Counted from the first letter of the stretch, positions 44,798-53,919 are shown. The stretch is DNA of 64,000 nucleotides from Ancylomarina sp048268005 (GCA_048268005.1 JBLWWJ010000002.1:1295728-1359727); one strand, 5' to 3'. Numbers and translations are program-made. Notes: generated from the sequence alone by a model not told the origin.

Positions 44798-44926
44798 TAT
44801 TTTCTCTTTTGTAATAGTGATAATATGAAGAGCATACCCTGAGAAAGGAGGATGTGCTATGACTTGTTTTATTTTAGCATCAGAGTCTTATGTGTCGTTT
44901 AATGCCGATACATATTTGTGTAAACT

Positions 44927-44948
44927 GTCTAATAAATATTAGACAGAG
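44927..44948. repeat. Perfect inverted repeat downstream of a small exported protein gene
   Basis: CTGTCTAAT and ATTAGACAG (9 bp, perfect) flank a four-base loop. It lies 21 bases past the stop of the minus-strand gene at 44970. There is only a weak T-tract, so it is a poor terminator by sequence, though position fits one. Confidence 0.45.
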
Positions 44949-44969
44949 TAAGAAAAATGATCTTATTGT

Positions 44970-45263
44970 TTAAGATAATTTTGGAGGGGGCAATACGATA
45001 TTATCAGGTAGACTGAAACCAAGATCTGAAGCTTGAAATGTAAATGGAGAGCGTAGGTTAAAATCCTTAAATGTTTTTAAAAATGAACAAATAAACTGTC
45101 CGTCATATGCCTCAGATTCATCTTCTAAGGATGACTGTTCTGTATCAGAAACAGGCGTATTAAGTTGCCCTTTTTGTTGTGTTTCTACAATCATTTCTTG
45201 GATTGTAGGCCCTACAAAAACGAGTAAAACTAATAGTATAAAACGAATGCTAAGGTTTTTCAT
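44970..45263 (-). CDS. Small exported protein of unknown function
   Basis: A 97-aa protein with an N-terminal hydrophobic segment (residues 6-21, SIRFILLVLLVFVGPT) that could be a signal peptide or membrane anchor. An acidic stretch follows (DTEQSSLEDESEAYD), then a central GQFICSFLKTFKDFN and the C-terminal PDNIVLPPPKL. I recognise no family. Codon usage and a start next to an A/G-rich stretch support it as a real gene, and an inverted repeat follows its stop. Function unknown. Confidence 0.55.
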   Translation of the reverse strand: MKNLSIRFILLVLLVFVGPTIQEMIVETQQKGQLNTPVSDTEQSSLEDESEAYDGQFICSFLKTFKDFNLRSPFTFQASDLGFSLPDNIVLPPPKLS

Positions 45264-45435
45264 ATTTTTTTCTGATCATGTAAATGTATATAAAAAATAG
45301 AGCCTTAAAACATCTTGAAACTTCGCTTATGACTTCTACGTCTTCAAATTATATTGTTGCTGTTTTAATAATCCTAGTAATGAGTGGTTTAGCTTGTGTT
45401 TTTTTATTTGTTAAAATATTATAATGAGATAAAAT

Positions 45436-45503
45436 GTAGGGTTTTCCCCCATCAGGTTTAGGACCTGCCCTGTTTCCCCTATTCAGTAGACCTTCTACAT
45501 TTG
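45436..45503 (+). promoter_or_regulatory. Promoter of the universal stress protein pair with GGG/CCC elements
   Basis: TACATTTG (45496-45503) matches TAnnTTTG and lies 19 bases before the ATG at 45522. Upstream is TAGGGTTTTCCCCC (45437-45450), and an inverted TAGGGGAAAC is at 45472-45481 (GTTTCCCCTA on the plus strand). There is no TTG at the normal -33 distance, so activator dependence is plausible. The same type of element precedes the kinase at 47531 and nhaA. Confidence 0.6.
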
Positions 45504-45521
45504 TCCAATAAAAATTGAGAC

Positions 45522-46349
45522 ATGCAAAAAATGGAAATGAACACATCTATAAAGAAGGAATCCAATATTTTGATTTTAGCCGATTATTCAGAAGGGAATC
45601 GGGCTGCCATTCATTTTGCTATGCGATACCTTTATCGCCCTGGATCATTGATTCATATCATTCAAACTTGGGAAAGACCCAATTTTGGTTCTTCTATGGT
45701 ACGTGATTTATCACCTATGCTTGAGGGGATAGCCAACAGTGAGTTGGAAAGTTTAAAATCACACTTAAAGAGTCGTTATTCGATGCCTGATGATCAGGTT
45801 CGTTTAATATCTTTTGAAGGTGATTTACCTGAATTCTTCAAAAGTGAGACATACCAGTCTCAGGAATGGCAGGTTGTGATGGGATCTCGAAATTATGAAA
45901 GTCTCTTTTCCAATAGGAGTAGAATGAATGAGCTCATCGATAAAGTCTCTCAAGACTTGTTTGTACTATTAGGATTTGAAGACAATAATGCGATTTCGGA
46001 AATTTTTATGCTTGCTGATACGCCAAAGACCGCAAGTTCAAACTTATCTGTGTTGAAGAAAATTGCCATTAGTGAAAAACCACTTATCAATATTTGTTTG
46101 TCTCGTTCATTTGAAACAGCTGAAGAAAGAAAGTCCAGAGTACTGCCATTAATAGAAAATTGCAAGGGGGCAAGTTTAACATTCTCCCAAGTTGAAAAAG
46201 GAGAAGGACAGATAGAAACTCAAGCCTTTGCAAAAAGTAGAAGAAGTCAACTGCTTATGTTTGAAAAAAAATCGCAAAGAAGATTTCAGAATGGGATTAA
46301 AGCATGTTTGGATTCTTGGTTGTTGAAAAGTAAAGGTATTCGTGTTTAA
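45522..46349 (+). CDS. Universal stress protein, two-domain, divergent
   Basis: A 275-aa cytosolic protein with a Usp-like alpha/beta fold. The first half (about 17-150) starts NILILADYSEGNRAAIHFAMRYLY, and the second (about 155-270) resembles a degenerate second Usp domain. The ATP-binding GX2GX9GS loop is not clear, so it may not bind nucleotide. It overlaps the start region of the next universal stress protein gene, whose GTG/ATG lies right at its end, so the pair is co-transcribed. It heads a module with a NarL-type two-component system and NhaA. Confidence 0.78.
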   Translation: MQKMEMNTSIKKESNILILADYSEGNRAAIHFAMRYLYRPGSLIHIIQTWERPNFGSSMVRDLSPMLEGIANSELESLKSHLKSRYSMPDDQVRLISFEGDLPEFFKSETYQSQEWQVVMGSRNYESLFSNRSRMNELIDKVSQDLFVLLGFEDNNAISEIFMLADTPKTASSNLSVLKKIAISEKPLINICLSRSFETAEERKSRVLPLIENCKGASLTFSQVEKGEGQIETQAFAKSRRSQLLMFEKKSQRRFQNGIKACLDSWLLKSKGIRV

Positions 46350-46362
46350 AAATATTAGTGAT

Positions 46363-47289
46363 ATGAAAGATATTAAACTGGAACGTGTTCTTGTACCCGT
46401 TAGTCTTAGTGGAGATGGAGAAGATGCTTTAAAGCAAGCTGTTTTTTTCAAGAAGAAAATGAATTCTAAAATTACACTTATTCATGTGACACCTCCAGCA
46501 TCGAATTTAAAAAGTTTGGTGGAAACAGAACTTAATAAGAGGTTACAGGCAAGAGCGATGATTAGGTTGATTCGATTTGCTAAACTTCAATTTAAGGGAA
46601 GAATTCCTGACTACGTGGATCTTCGTGTTGAAATTGGTCAACATGTCCCTACGATTATTGAAGTAGCCAATAAGGAAAATTACAACCTGGTTATTATTCG
46701 AAAGAATGAGAGAATGGAGGGATTAGTCGGGAAATTGAAAAAGCATAGTGCTGATAAGTTTGTTCAAGAGATTAACTGTCCGGTATTGTCAGTTAAAGAT
46801 AGATGGACTTATAGAGGTGTTAGAAATATATTAGTCCCTGTTGATATTAGACAGCAATCGAGAGATTTATTAAACTGGTCAATTTATCTAGCAAAGAAAC
46901 TAAATACTCGAGTCACACTAATCTCAGTATTAAATGTGAATATTGAGTTAGAAAAGAGTTTAGCTTTTAAAAAAGCTAAGTTGCTCGAACGTTCAATCAA
47001 AAATGAAGGGATTACGTGTGAGGTTAAAATATTTGAGAACACAGGGGAAGATAAAATCGAAACGATTTTGCAATATGTGAAGCATGAAAAAGCAGATTTG
47101 GTTTTAGCTCAAGGAGCACAGGATGTTTTGTTTGGTGATTCGCAGTCAGAAAATTTTATTTCAAGATTATTACATGACTCTATAAAACCGGTATTAAGAT
47201 TAGGCACAGATAGAGCGGTTTACCTAAAAAACTTATTAAAGGTTGAGATACCCATTGGTTTAAAATCTGAAGAAACACTTATAGATTAA
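46363..47289 (+). CDS. Universal stress protein, tandem Usp domains
   Basis: About 308 aa from the ATG at 46363 (MKDIKLERVLVPVSLSGDGED). An in-frame GTG at 46342 overlaps the previous gene and adds seven residues. Two Usp domains: about 1-140 (RVLVPVSLSGDGEDALKQAV, KFVQEINCPVLSVK) and 147-300 (NILVPVDIRQQSRDLLNWSIYL, FISRLLHDSIKPVLRL). The ATP loop G-x2-G-x9-G-S/T is not complete in either half. Usp proteins are made under starvation, oxidative, osmotic or low-oxygen stress. The gene follows another usp gene directly. Confidence 0.85.
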   Translation: MKDIKLERVLVPVSLSGDGEDALKQAVFFKKKMNSKITLIHVTPPASNLKSLVETELNKRLQARAMIRLIRFAKLQFKGRIPDYVDLRVEIGQHVPTIIEVANKENYNLVIIRKNERMEGLVGKLKKHSADKFVQEINCPVLSVKDRWTYRGVRNILVPVDIRQQSRDLLNWSIYLAKKLNTRVTLISVLNVNIELEKSLAFKKAKLLERSIKNEGITCEVKIFENTGEDKIETILQYVKHEKADLVLAQGAQDVLFGDSQSENFISRLLHDSIKPVLRLGTDRAVYLKNLLKVEIPIGLKSEETLID

Positions 47290-47392
47290 ACTGCGACAAA
47301 TCTTTAAAATATAACAACAATCATGAAAAGGTCAATTAACCGTATGCTACACCAAGTGATGCTGAGGGGGCATCGAATCGTAGTAAACGTTT

Positions 47393-47434
47393 GGGAAAGT
47401 TTCCTTGGTTTGTGGTAGGAGGCTTTCCCTTTTT
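47393..47434 (+). terminator. Rho-independent terminator
   Basis: GGGAAAG (47393-47399) pairs with CTTTCCC (47423-47429), followed by five Ts, after the usp pair. Confidence 0.7.
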
Positions 47435-47455
47435 GACTTGAAAATGTACTTAAAA

Positions 47456-47499
47456 TAGGGGATAGAGCCCATTATTAATTGTAATTTTGTTTAGTTTTG
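47456..47499 (+). promoter_or_regulatory. Promoter region of the NarL-type two-component system
   Basis: Two -7-like elements, TAATTTTG (47482-47489) and TAGTTTTG (47492-47499), both fit TAnnTTTG. Upstream TAGGGGATAGAGCCC (47456-47470) shares the TAGGGG...CCC core with the elements before the usp pair and nhaA. The distance from TAGGGG to the second -7 element is 36 bases, close to the 37 before nhaA. Confidence 0.45.
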
Positions 47500-47530
47500 T
47501 ACCAAAAAGCAGATATAAGACCCTTAATTT

Positions 47531-48781
47531 ATGGTTACAAAAAAGAGTTTTCTTATTAAGCAAAAAGTAATTTCTGTTTTGCTCCTATTCAGTATATTTG
47601 CTTTTGGAGGCATCATTTACACATTCCGAATCAGCTCAATAATCGATGCCAGACATATTAAACTCGTTGAGTATTCTGAGAAAGTAGAAGTTGAAGTATT
47701 CAATGGTAGAATTGAAATGGATAACTTTATCATGCAAAGGGATAGCCTGTCATTTAATGGTATTGCAAAGAGCTTTAATGAGGCTGATTCATATTTAAAT
47801 CGATTGGAGGAGATCATATTCGAAACGAAAAAATCAGCTCCAGAAAGTAATAAATTATTTGAGCAGAAATTATTTGAAACCAAAGCCTCTGTTGCGCATT
47901 TGGACCAGTTGATAAAATCGGGAAAGTATCTAAAGAAACAACGTGTGGACAGTACGATGTTACGATCTTACCTGAACTTTAACCGAATCTTTACGGAGTA
48001 CGAAAAAGCCCTTCAGAATTATATCAATGAAAGTAATTCCAGGCTTAAAAAAGAAATTTTCATTCTTCTTGTAGCTATCTTTTTTATCCTGCTTGTGAGT
48101 TTGACTTTAATCGCTCGATTAATGGATTCACTTATAAAAGCACAACGTCAAATTCTCAGGAATACGATGGATGTGGAACAAAGGGAAAGGCGTCGTATAG
48201 CCATGGATTTACACGATGGTTTGGGGGCTATTCTATCGAGTGTGGGTATGTATAGTAAGATTTTGGAAAAAGAACTTATAGAGAATAAGCTTGCTGGTGA
48301 AAAGTTGAAGCATATCACAAATCTTTCCAATCAGGCTTTGGTAGCTGTTGGTGAAGTTATCAATAATTTGAACCCTTCTATTTTGAATCGCTATAATATT
48401 GTTGAATCTCTGGAACGCTTGTGTGCAAAAATTAACAGCATCGGCGAGATGAAACTTGAATTTGATAGTAGTAAATTTAGTGGGGAAATGCGAAAGAGTA
48501 CTGAAGTTATGCTTTATCGAATTTCAGGTGAATTAATGAATAACAGCTTGAAGCATGCTAGTGCTGATAAAGCAAGTATTCATCTGTCCAGACAGAAAGG
48601 TCGGATCATTCTTTCCTATCAGGATAATGGGGTTGGTTTTGATATGAGTAAGTTAGCTGTTCATGGGAATGATAAAATGGGACTTTCGAATATTGTAGAG
48701 CGAGTTGAATCCATAGGTGGACACTGTGAGCTGAAGACATCACCAGGAGAGGGATTTATTATGAATATCGAGTTTAATTAA
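47531..48781 (+). CDS. NarX/DegS-type sensor histidine kinase
   Basis: A 416-aa kinase with two transmembrane helices (about 13-32 and 172-194) bracketing a mostly helical extracytoplasmic sensor of about 140 residues. The HisKA_3 domain carries the phospho-acceptor in RRRIAMDLHDGLGAILSSVGMYSKIL (about residue 226). HATPase_c follows with MLYRISGELMNNSLKHA, QDNGVGFD and MGLSNIVERVESIGG. This layout is that of NarX/LiaS/DegS kinases that pair with LuxR-type regulators, and such a regulator follows 23 bases later. The stimulus is unknown. Confidence 0.92.
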   Translation: MVTKKSFLIKQKVISVLLLFSIFAFGGIIYTFRISSIIDARHIKLVEYSEKVEVEVFNGRIEMDNFIMQRDSLSFNGIAKSFNEADSYLNRLEEIIFETKKSAPESNKLFEQKLFETKASVAHLDQLIKSGKYLKKQRVDSTMLRSYLNFNRIFTEYEKALQNYINESNSRLKKEIFILLVAIFFILLVSLTLIARLMDSLIKAQRQILRNTMDVEQRERRRIAMDLHDGLGAILSSVGMYSKILEKELIENKLAGEKLKHITNLSNQALVAVGEVINNLNPSILNRYNIVESLERLCAKINSIGEMKLEFDSSKFSGEMRKSTEVMLYRISGELMNNSLKHASADKASIHLSRQKGRIILSYQDNGVGFDMSKLAVHGNDKMGLSNIVERVESIGGHCELKTSPGEGFIMNIEFN

Positions 48782-48804
48782 AGGAACGAATTAATAGCTA
48801 TAAG

Positions 48805-49458
48805 ATGGAAAAAATAAAGATAGTTTTGGTTGATGACCATAAAATTTTCAGAGATGGTTTTCGCCTTTTGTTGCAGAGTTTTCCTTATGTTGAAATCATT
48901 GGTGAGGCTTCAAATGGACAAGAATTCCTTGATCTATTGGAAACAAAAGTACCTGAGATCGTCTTTATGGATATTAATATGCCTCAGGTTGATGGTGTTG
49001 AGGCCAGCCGACGAGCTGTTGAGCAATTCCCGGATATCAAAATTATAGCACTCACAACTTTTCTTGATGAAGATTATTTGGAAAAAATGCTCATGGCTGG
49101 TGTTGAAGCCTATATGTTGAAGAATTCGGAGTTGGATGAATTTGAAAAGGCCATTATGAAAGTGCATAATGGTGGCAACTATTTTTCCGACGAGATTGTA
49201 AGTTTATTATCTGATAAATTAAATCGTTTTAGAAAGCGTAAAAAGGAACAAGCCATCTTACCTGTATTCACTGAAAGAGAAAAAGAGATAATTGATCTAA
49301 TTTGTAAAGGATACGGAAATAAGGAGATTGCAGAGAAAACATTTTTAAGTCCTAAAACCGTTGAAAAACATAAGAGTAATCTTTTTCAAAAAACCAATAC
49401 CTTCAATACTGTAAATTTGGTGATTTATGCTTTTAAGAACCAAATTGTAAATTTCTAG
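48805..49458 (+). CDS. NarL/LuxR-family response regulator
   Basis: A 217-aa response regulator. The receiver domain occupies residues 1-120 with acidic pocket DD at 10-11, phospho-acceptor Asp56 (IVFMDINMPQ), Thr near 85 (LTTF) and Lys near 105 (LKNSELDE). The C-terminal LuxR-type helix-turn-helix is FTEREKEIIDLICKGYGNKEIAEKTFLSPKTVEKHKSNLFQK, with TVEKHKSN as recognition helix, described here in its key parts. It is co-transcribed with the kinase and probably binds the TAGGGG elements upstream of neighbouring units (inference). Confidence 0.93.
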   Translation: MEKIKIVLVDDHKIFRDGFRLLLQSFPYVEIIGEASNGQEFLDLLETKVPEIVFMDINMPQVDGVEASRRAVEQFPDIKIIALTTFLDEDYLEKMLMAGVEAYMLKNSELDEFEKAIMKVHNGGNYFSDEIVSLLSDKLNRFRKRKKEQAILPVFTEREKEIIDLICKGYGNKEIAEKTFLSPKTVEKHKSNLFQKTNTFNTVNLVIYAFKNQIVNF

Positions 49459-49540
49459 ATTTATCATTAAATTTAAGATTTAAGAAAAACGAAAGGGGAT
49501 TGACTCGAATCGTTTTTTTGTTTGAAGAATCCTGCCGAAG

Positions 49541-49585
49541 TAGGGGTTTCCCCCTTTCTCAAACTTGTTGAGCCTACTATTTTTG
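49541..49585 (+). promoter_or_regulatory. Promoter of nhaA with TAGGGG element
   Basis: TAGGGGTTTCCCCC (49541-49554) contains the inverted repeat GGGG-TTT-CCCC. TATTTTTG (49578-49585) fits TAnnTTTG, and the ATG lies 108 bases farther on. There is no TTG at the normal -33 distance. Shared with the usp and kinase upstream regions. Confidence 0.55.
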
Positions 49586-49693
49586 CAGCATACAGAATGT
49601 GACGAATCAACCTTCGTACCAAAGATCTGACTTGGTTATTTTATTAAGTCAGGTCTGTATATATAACTGACAAGTATTAAAAAAAAATAAATA

Positions 49694-51025
49694 ATGAAAC
49701 AAATCATAAAAAGAAAACGACTACTGGATCGTATTAAAGACCCCTTAGTAGAATTTGTAAGGCTAGAAGCATTTGGTGGTATTGTTCTTATGGCGTTTAC
49801 TCTACTTGCTTTGGGAATCGCTAATTCTAATTTGGGTGTGGAGTTTTTGGCGCATTGGGAGAAATATGTTGGCTTACATTTTGGCGATTGGAAACTGAGT
49901 AAGACCCTTATTCATTGGATTAATGATGGTTTAATGGCAATTTTCTTTTTTGTTGTTGGGCTAGAGATCAAAAGAGAAATGCTTACCGGAGGATTGTCTT
50001 CTTTTAAAAATGCAACCTTACCTATTTTTGCTGCTATAGGGGGGATGATGGTACCAGCTTTAATCTATGTGTATTTTAATCAAACAGGAGTAGGAACACA
50101 CGGTTGGGGAGTACCTATGGCAACCGATATTGCCTTTGCTTTAGGAATACTAATCCTTTTGGGAAACAGAATACCTGTTTCTTTAAAACTTCTTTTAACC
50201 TCCATTGCTATTGTGGATGATATAGGTGCTGTTATTGTGATTGCTCTGTTTTATACTTCAGAGATTGATTGGATGTATCTGGTTTATGGAGGAGGTATTT
50301 ACGCTTTACTTTGGTGTTTAAATCTATTGAAAGTAAGGACTATACCCATCTATATACTCCTGGGGATTTGTCTGTGGTACTTCATGTTAAAATCTGGTGT
50401 ACATGCTACATTAGCGGGTATCCTTTTAGCCTTAACAATTCCTGCTCGTGCCAATCGTGAGGTTTCTGAATTCATTAAGTCTGGTACATCCCTATTGACT
50501 CAAATGGGGAAAATTCCTGAAGAATCAACCATTGCAGACAAAGATAAACACACTCAATCATCTGTAGAAACCATTGAAGAAAACTGTAAAGAGGTTATTT
50601 CTCCATTGCAGCGATTGGAGCATAACTTACATCCATGGGTAGCTTATCTTATTGTACCTCTTTTTGCTTTTGCCAATGCAGGTATTATTATAGATCAACA
50701 ACTACTGGGACAGGTCTTCGAGCCCATATCTTTAGGTATTATATTGGGTCTATTTCTGGGGAAACCCATAGGAATCTATCTTTTTGCACTCGCAGGCGTG
50801 CGTTTGGGTTTTGCTAAAAAACCGGTTGATGTGCGATGGGCACAAATTATTGGAATTGGTTTCCTTGGAGGTATTGGTTTTACCATGTCTTTCTTTGTGT
50901 CGCAATTGGCCTTTACTGATCCGGCTGTTTTGAGTCTTGCAAAGATTGCTGTTCTTATTGCATCTGTACTTTCTGGTTTAATTGGATTCTTAATCTTAAA
51001 ATTCTATAGTCAGGAACCTAAATAA
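49694..51025 (+). CDS. nhaA: Na+/H+ antiporter NhaA
   Basis: A 443-aa inner-membrane antiporter. About twelve helices are predicted. Signature motifs are FFFVVGLEIKREM, WGVPMATDIAFALGILILLG (with the essential Asp pair region ATDIAFA, and IVDDIGAVIVIALFYT downstream carrying the second Asp-Asp), and the C-terminal GIGFLGGIGFTMSFFVSQLAF. A cytoplasmic loop of about 60 residues (SLLTQMGKIPEESTIADKDKHTQ...) is an insertion relative to E. coli NhaA, as usual in Bacteroidota. It exports Na+ in exchange for H+. Confidence 0.95.
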   Translation: MKQIIKRKRLLDRIKDPLVEFVRLEAFGGIVLMAFTLLALGIANSNLGVEFLAHWEKYVGLHFGDWKLSKTLIHWINDGLMAIFFFVVGLEIKREMLTGGLSSFKNATLPIFAAIGGMMVPALIYVYFNQTGVGTHGWGVPMATDIAFALGILILLGNRIPVSLKLLLTSIAIVDDIGAVIVIALFYTSEIDWMYLVYGGGIYALLWCLNLLKVRTIPIYILLGICLWYFMLKSGVHATLAGILLALTIPARANREVSEFIKSGTSLLTQMGKIPEESTIADKDKHTQSSVETIEENCKEVISPLQRLEHNLHPWVAYLIVPLFAFANAGIIIDQQLLGQVFEPISLGIILGLFLGKPIGIYLFALAGVRLGFAKKPVDVRWAQIIGIGFLGGIGFTMSFFVSQLAFTDPAVLSLAKIAVLIASVLSGLIGFLILKFYSQEPK

Positions 51026-51066
51026 AAATTTTAAAATCAAGTTTAGTTTTTCAAGTTTAGTTTGTG

Positions 51067-51096
51067 GGCCGGGACGAAAGTTTCGGCCTTTTTTAT
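51067..51096 (+). terminator. Rho-independent terminator
   Basis: GGCCG and CGGCC around GGACGAAAGTTT form a compact stem followed by a T-run, after nhaA. Confidence 0.7.
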
Positions 51097-51108
51097 ACCT
51101 TAATTATG

Positions 51109-53253
51109 CTAGTCAGTGGAACTATTGGTTTTGGCAATAACTGTTTCAAGTGAGAATTTAAATGTAGAACCAATTTTTTCAGTACTTTCTACCCAAATCT
51201 GTCCTTTATTCTTTTGAATAAACTCCTGACATAAAATAAGACCTAAGCCGGTTCCCTTTTCTTTATTGGTTCCAAGCGTCGTAAAGCCTTGATCAATTTT
51301 AAATAATTGATTTATTTGTTCCGGGCTCATTCCTATACCATTGTCTGAAACAGAAACTATTATTTGTGAATTCTTTTTTTCTGTTGACAAGCTGATGGTA
51401 CTTCCTTTATGCGAAAACTTAATCGCATTATTAATTAAGTTTATAATGACTGTTTTAATTGAGAATTTATCAATAGATACAATTGACTCTTCAGTTTCAG
51501 AATATTCAATAGAGATATGCTTTAGTTTAGCCGTGGCTTGAAGAGGAAGAATGCATTCCTGGATTAATGTTGAGATGTTTTCTTCTTTTCTTTTGATAAC
51601 AATACTTCCTTGTTGAATTCTAGACCAAGTTAATAAATTATCAAGCAGACCATAAGCATTCTCTGAAGCTGTATTTAAATCATTAATGTAATCCTTGCGA
51701 TCTTCATCGCTAAGTTTATCATAGGATGAATGGAGTAGGCTACTTAAGCCAATTAAAGTATTAAAAGGGGATCTTAAATCGTGAGCAATAATTGAAAAGA
51801 ATTTGTCTTTTGTTTTATTGAGAACCTCCAATTCCAATTTCTGATCCTGAATAATCAAATGTGATTTTTTCTTCAGTCTGGCTCTATTTAGTAGGATTAA
51901 AATTAGAATAATGACGATGAGTGAGAGTAGGATTAAATAATTATTCCTTTGATTTTGTTTTTCTATTTGTAGCTTATTCAGAGAAATATCTTTTCGAAGA
52001 GATTCATTCTCAATTAATTTTTGCTTGGTCTCAAATTTGGTCTGTAGTTCAGATATTTGTTTTTGTCGAGTAATATTGAAAAGACTATCTTTTAGATGTA
52101 ATTCTTTTTGTTTGTAGTCAAGAGCTTTCTTGAATTGTTTTGTTGTTGTATAGTAGGAACTGTAGGTTCGATATAAATCCGTTTTGTTGTAGTTTATATT
52201 GAACTCATTTGTGAGCTCTAAAGCTTCATCCAGATGGTATTTTGCCTGTATGAATTTTTTGTGAGAAATATCAAGCTTTGCTATGAGAATTAAGTTAACA
52301 ATAAGTTGATTTTGCGATTTGTTGTTTCGGTTTAGTCTGATGGCATTTTGTAGATATTTTGATGCCAGTTCGCTATTGTCTAAAAAGAAATGTGATTGAC
52401 CTAAGTTGGTATAAACTTGAGCAATTTGCAGCTTGTTATTAAGTTTCAGGTAGGCTGATAATGCCTTTTCAAAATACTCAAGAGCCTTTTCATGTTTCGC
52501 CATTCGGCTATAACAAGATCCTATATTATTTAATGCAGATGCATAGGCAAGTGTAACGCTTGAAGTATCTGACTGAGCGATTACCTTTTCAAAATATTCT
52601 ATCGCCTTGTCCAGCTCTTCGTTGTATAAAAAAGTTGTTCCAATATTTAATGAGAGGTTGATGAGTTTATCATAGAGTTTGAGACTGTCAGCCAATTGAT
52701 ATGCCGATGTGAACTTTTCGAGAGCCTTTTTATATTGCCCTTGATTTAGATGATTAGCGGCAATGGTATTAAGGCATTGCAATTGAATTTTTAGTTCCTT
52801 GCTAGTTAAAGCCAACTTATAGGCAGCATTTAATACATTTATTGAACTGTCAGGCTGTCCGGTAGCATAGAGGATATAGCCTTTGAAAAATTGAGATGAA
52901 ATTATTTCTTTCTTCAGCTGTTTTGATTCTGAAATATCTAATGCATTTCTATTATAAGCTATCGCATCAGCCGGTTTCCCTGTATGTATGGCGGCATATG
53001 ATAAAAAGTTAAGAGCGTTAACCCGGATACTATCAATTTGATATCTTTCAGCCAGAGAATCCGCTTTTTTTGAATAGGATATGAGCTGATAGGTATCTTT
53101 ATAGAAGACTTCTTTGGCTAGTAGGAAGTAGATGTAAGCTTTATTTTTTTCTTGGGATTGATTTAAATCCTGTTTGAGACTATCAATTTTATTTTGCCCA
53201 TAGCTAAATTGAGATAGCAAAAGGATTAGAATAAATGTTGGGAAATATCTCAT
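51109..53253 (-). CDS. TPR-containing sensor histidine kinase
   Basis: A 714-aa protein with signal peptide (residues 1-19, MRYFPTFILILLLSQFSYGQ). About eight TPR motifs cover residues 40-390 (NHLNQGQYKKALEKFTSAYQLA and similar), then a transmembrane helix (NYLILLSLIVIILILILLN), HisKA (FFSIIAHDLRSPFNTLIGLSSLL) and HATPase_c (NLINNAIKFS, VSDNGIGM, GTGLGLILCQEF). It has the same architecture as the kinase at 11717-13888 and no fused receiver or response regulator. The sensor half is periplasmic by topology. Confidence 0.9.
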   Translation of the reverse strand: MRYFPTFILILLLSQFSYGQNKIDSLKQDLNQSQEKNKAYIYFLLAKEVFYKDTYQLISYSKKADSLAERYQIDSIRVNALNFLSYAAIHTGKPADAIAYNRNALDISESKQLKKEIISSQFFKGYILYATGQPDSSINVLNAAYKLALTSKELKIQLQCLNTIAANHLNQGQYKKALEKFTSAYQLADSLKLYDKLINLSLNIGTTFLYNEELDKAIEYFEKVIAQSDTSSVTLAYASALNNIGSCYSRMAKHEKALEYFEKALSAYLKLNNKLQIAQVYTNLGQSHFFLDNSELASKYLQNAIRLNRNNKSQNQLIVNLILIAKLDISHKKFIQAKYHLDEALELTNEFNINYNKTDLYRTYSSYYTTTKQFKKALDYKQKELHLKDSLFNITRQKQISELQTKFETKQKLIENESLRKDISLNKLQIEKQNQRNNYLILLSLIVIILILILLNRARLKKKSHLIIQDQKLELEVLNKTKDKFFSIIAHDLRSPFNTLIGLSSLLHSSYDKLSDEDRKDYINDLNTASENAYGLLDNLLTWSRIQQGSIVIKRKEENISTLIQECILPLQATAKLKHISIEYSETEESIVSIDKFSIKTVIINLINNAIKFSHKGSTISLSTEKKNSQIIVSVSDNGIGMSPEQINQLFKIDQGFTTLGTNKEKGTGLGLILCQEFIQKNKGQIWVESTEKIGSTFKFSLETVIAKTNSSTD

Positions 53254-53419
53254 TTGATGTTTTGTGTAAGTTCAGGCTTATTATATAAGGCAATTAAAAT
53301 AGTAAAAAATGCCTTATTCTTTGGTGTTTTAAGATTAAATTCAATAGTTAAGATAGATTATCTGCCTCATTTATCGAAAAGCTCAATTTTACTTTTAGAA
53401 ATTAGAATACTGAGATGAA

Positions 53420-53460
53420 AATGAACGTTCATTCATTTTTAAATTAATTTTATATCTTTG
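53420..53460 (+). promoter_or_regulatory. TetR-type operator and promoter of the DoxX-tetR cluster
   Basis: AATGAACGTTCATT (53420-53433) is a perfect 14-bp palindrome. TATCTTTG (53453-53460) fits TAnnTTTG, so the operator sits in the -33 region, a position suited to repression. The same 14-bp palindrome occurs again at 55212-55225. Confidence 0.75.
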
Positions 53461-53526
53461 TACGATGAATTGATTTACTAAATCGATTTGAATGAATGAT
53501 AATTTGATTTAACTAAAAACAGAATA

Positions 53527-53916
53527 ATGAGTATATCGAGTAAGATATGGGTAGGTGTTAGAATTCTTTTTGCACTTTTCATGATAATGGGAGGGGTACA
53601 ACATTTTCTAAAACCGGATTTTTACTTGCCTTTTGTACCCAGTTTTTTACCTTCCCCAATGACGATTATTTATTTGTCGGGCGTTATTGAGATGGCTTTA
53701 GGATTGCTTCTTTTATTTAGGAAGTATGCAAAAATTGCTGCTCATGGTATTTTTTTACTGATGCTACTGTTTTTGCCGGTTCATATTTGGGATATCATCA
53801 CCGATACGCCAGCAATTGGATCCCCTAAAGCAGCCTTGATTCGATTACCATTTCAATTTTTATTTCTGGCTATAGCCTGGAAAATTAAGCAAGTTTCATC
53901 TCTTACAAATCAATAA
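53527..53916 (+). CDS. DoxX family membrane protein
   Basis: A 129-aa protein with four transmembrane helices and the DoxX/SURF4-like pattern: ILFALFMIMGGVQHFLKPDFYLPFVPSFLPSPM, IYLSGVIEMALGLLLLFRKYAKIAAHGIFLLMLLFLPVHIWDI. The H-F-x4-F and E-x3-G-x-L-L motifs are typical. DoxX-like proteins are linked to quinone or thiol redox processes, but a single reaction is not established. First gene of the cluster controlled by the adjacent TetR-type operator; the tetR gene starts 3 bases after its stop. Confidence 0.85.
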   Translation: MSISSKIWVGVRILFALFMIMGGVQHFLKPDFYLPFVPSFLPSPMTIIYLSGVIEMALGLLLLFRKYAKIAAHGIFLLMLLFLPVHIWDIITDTPAIGSPKAALIRLPFQFLFLAIAWKIKQVSSLTNQ

Positions 53917-53919
53917 ATT

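Noticed and set aside
44859..44942. A 27-codon ORF with an upstream AAAGGAGG
   Set aside because: Its end overlaps the inverted repeat at 44927-44948, it has no similarity that I recognise, and Shine-Dalgarno matches are weak evidence in this phylum.
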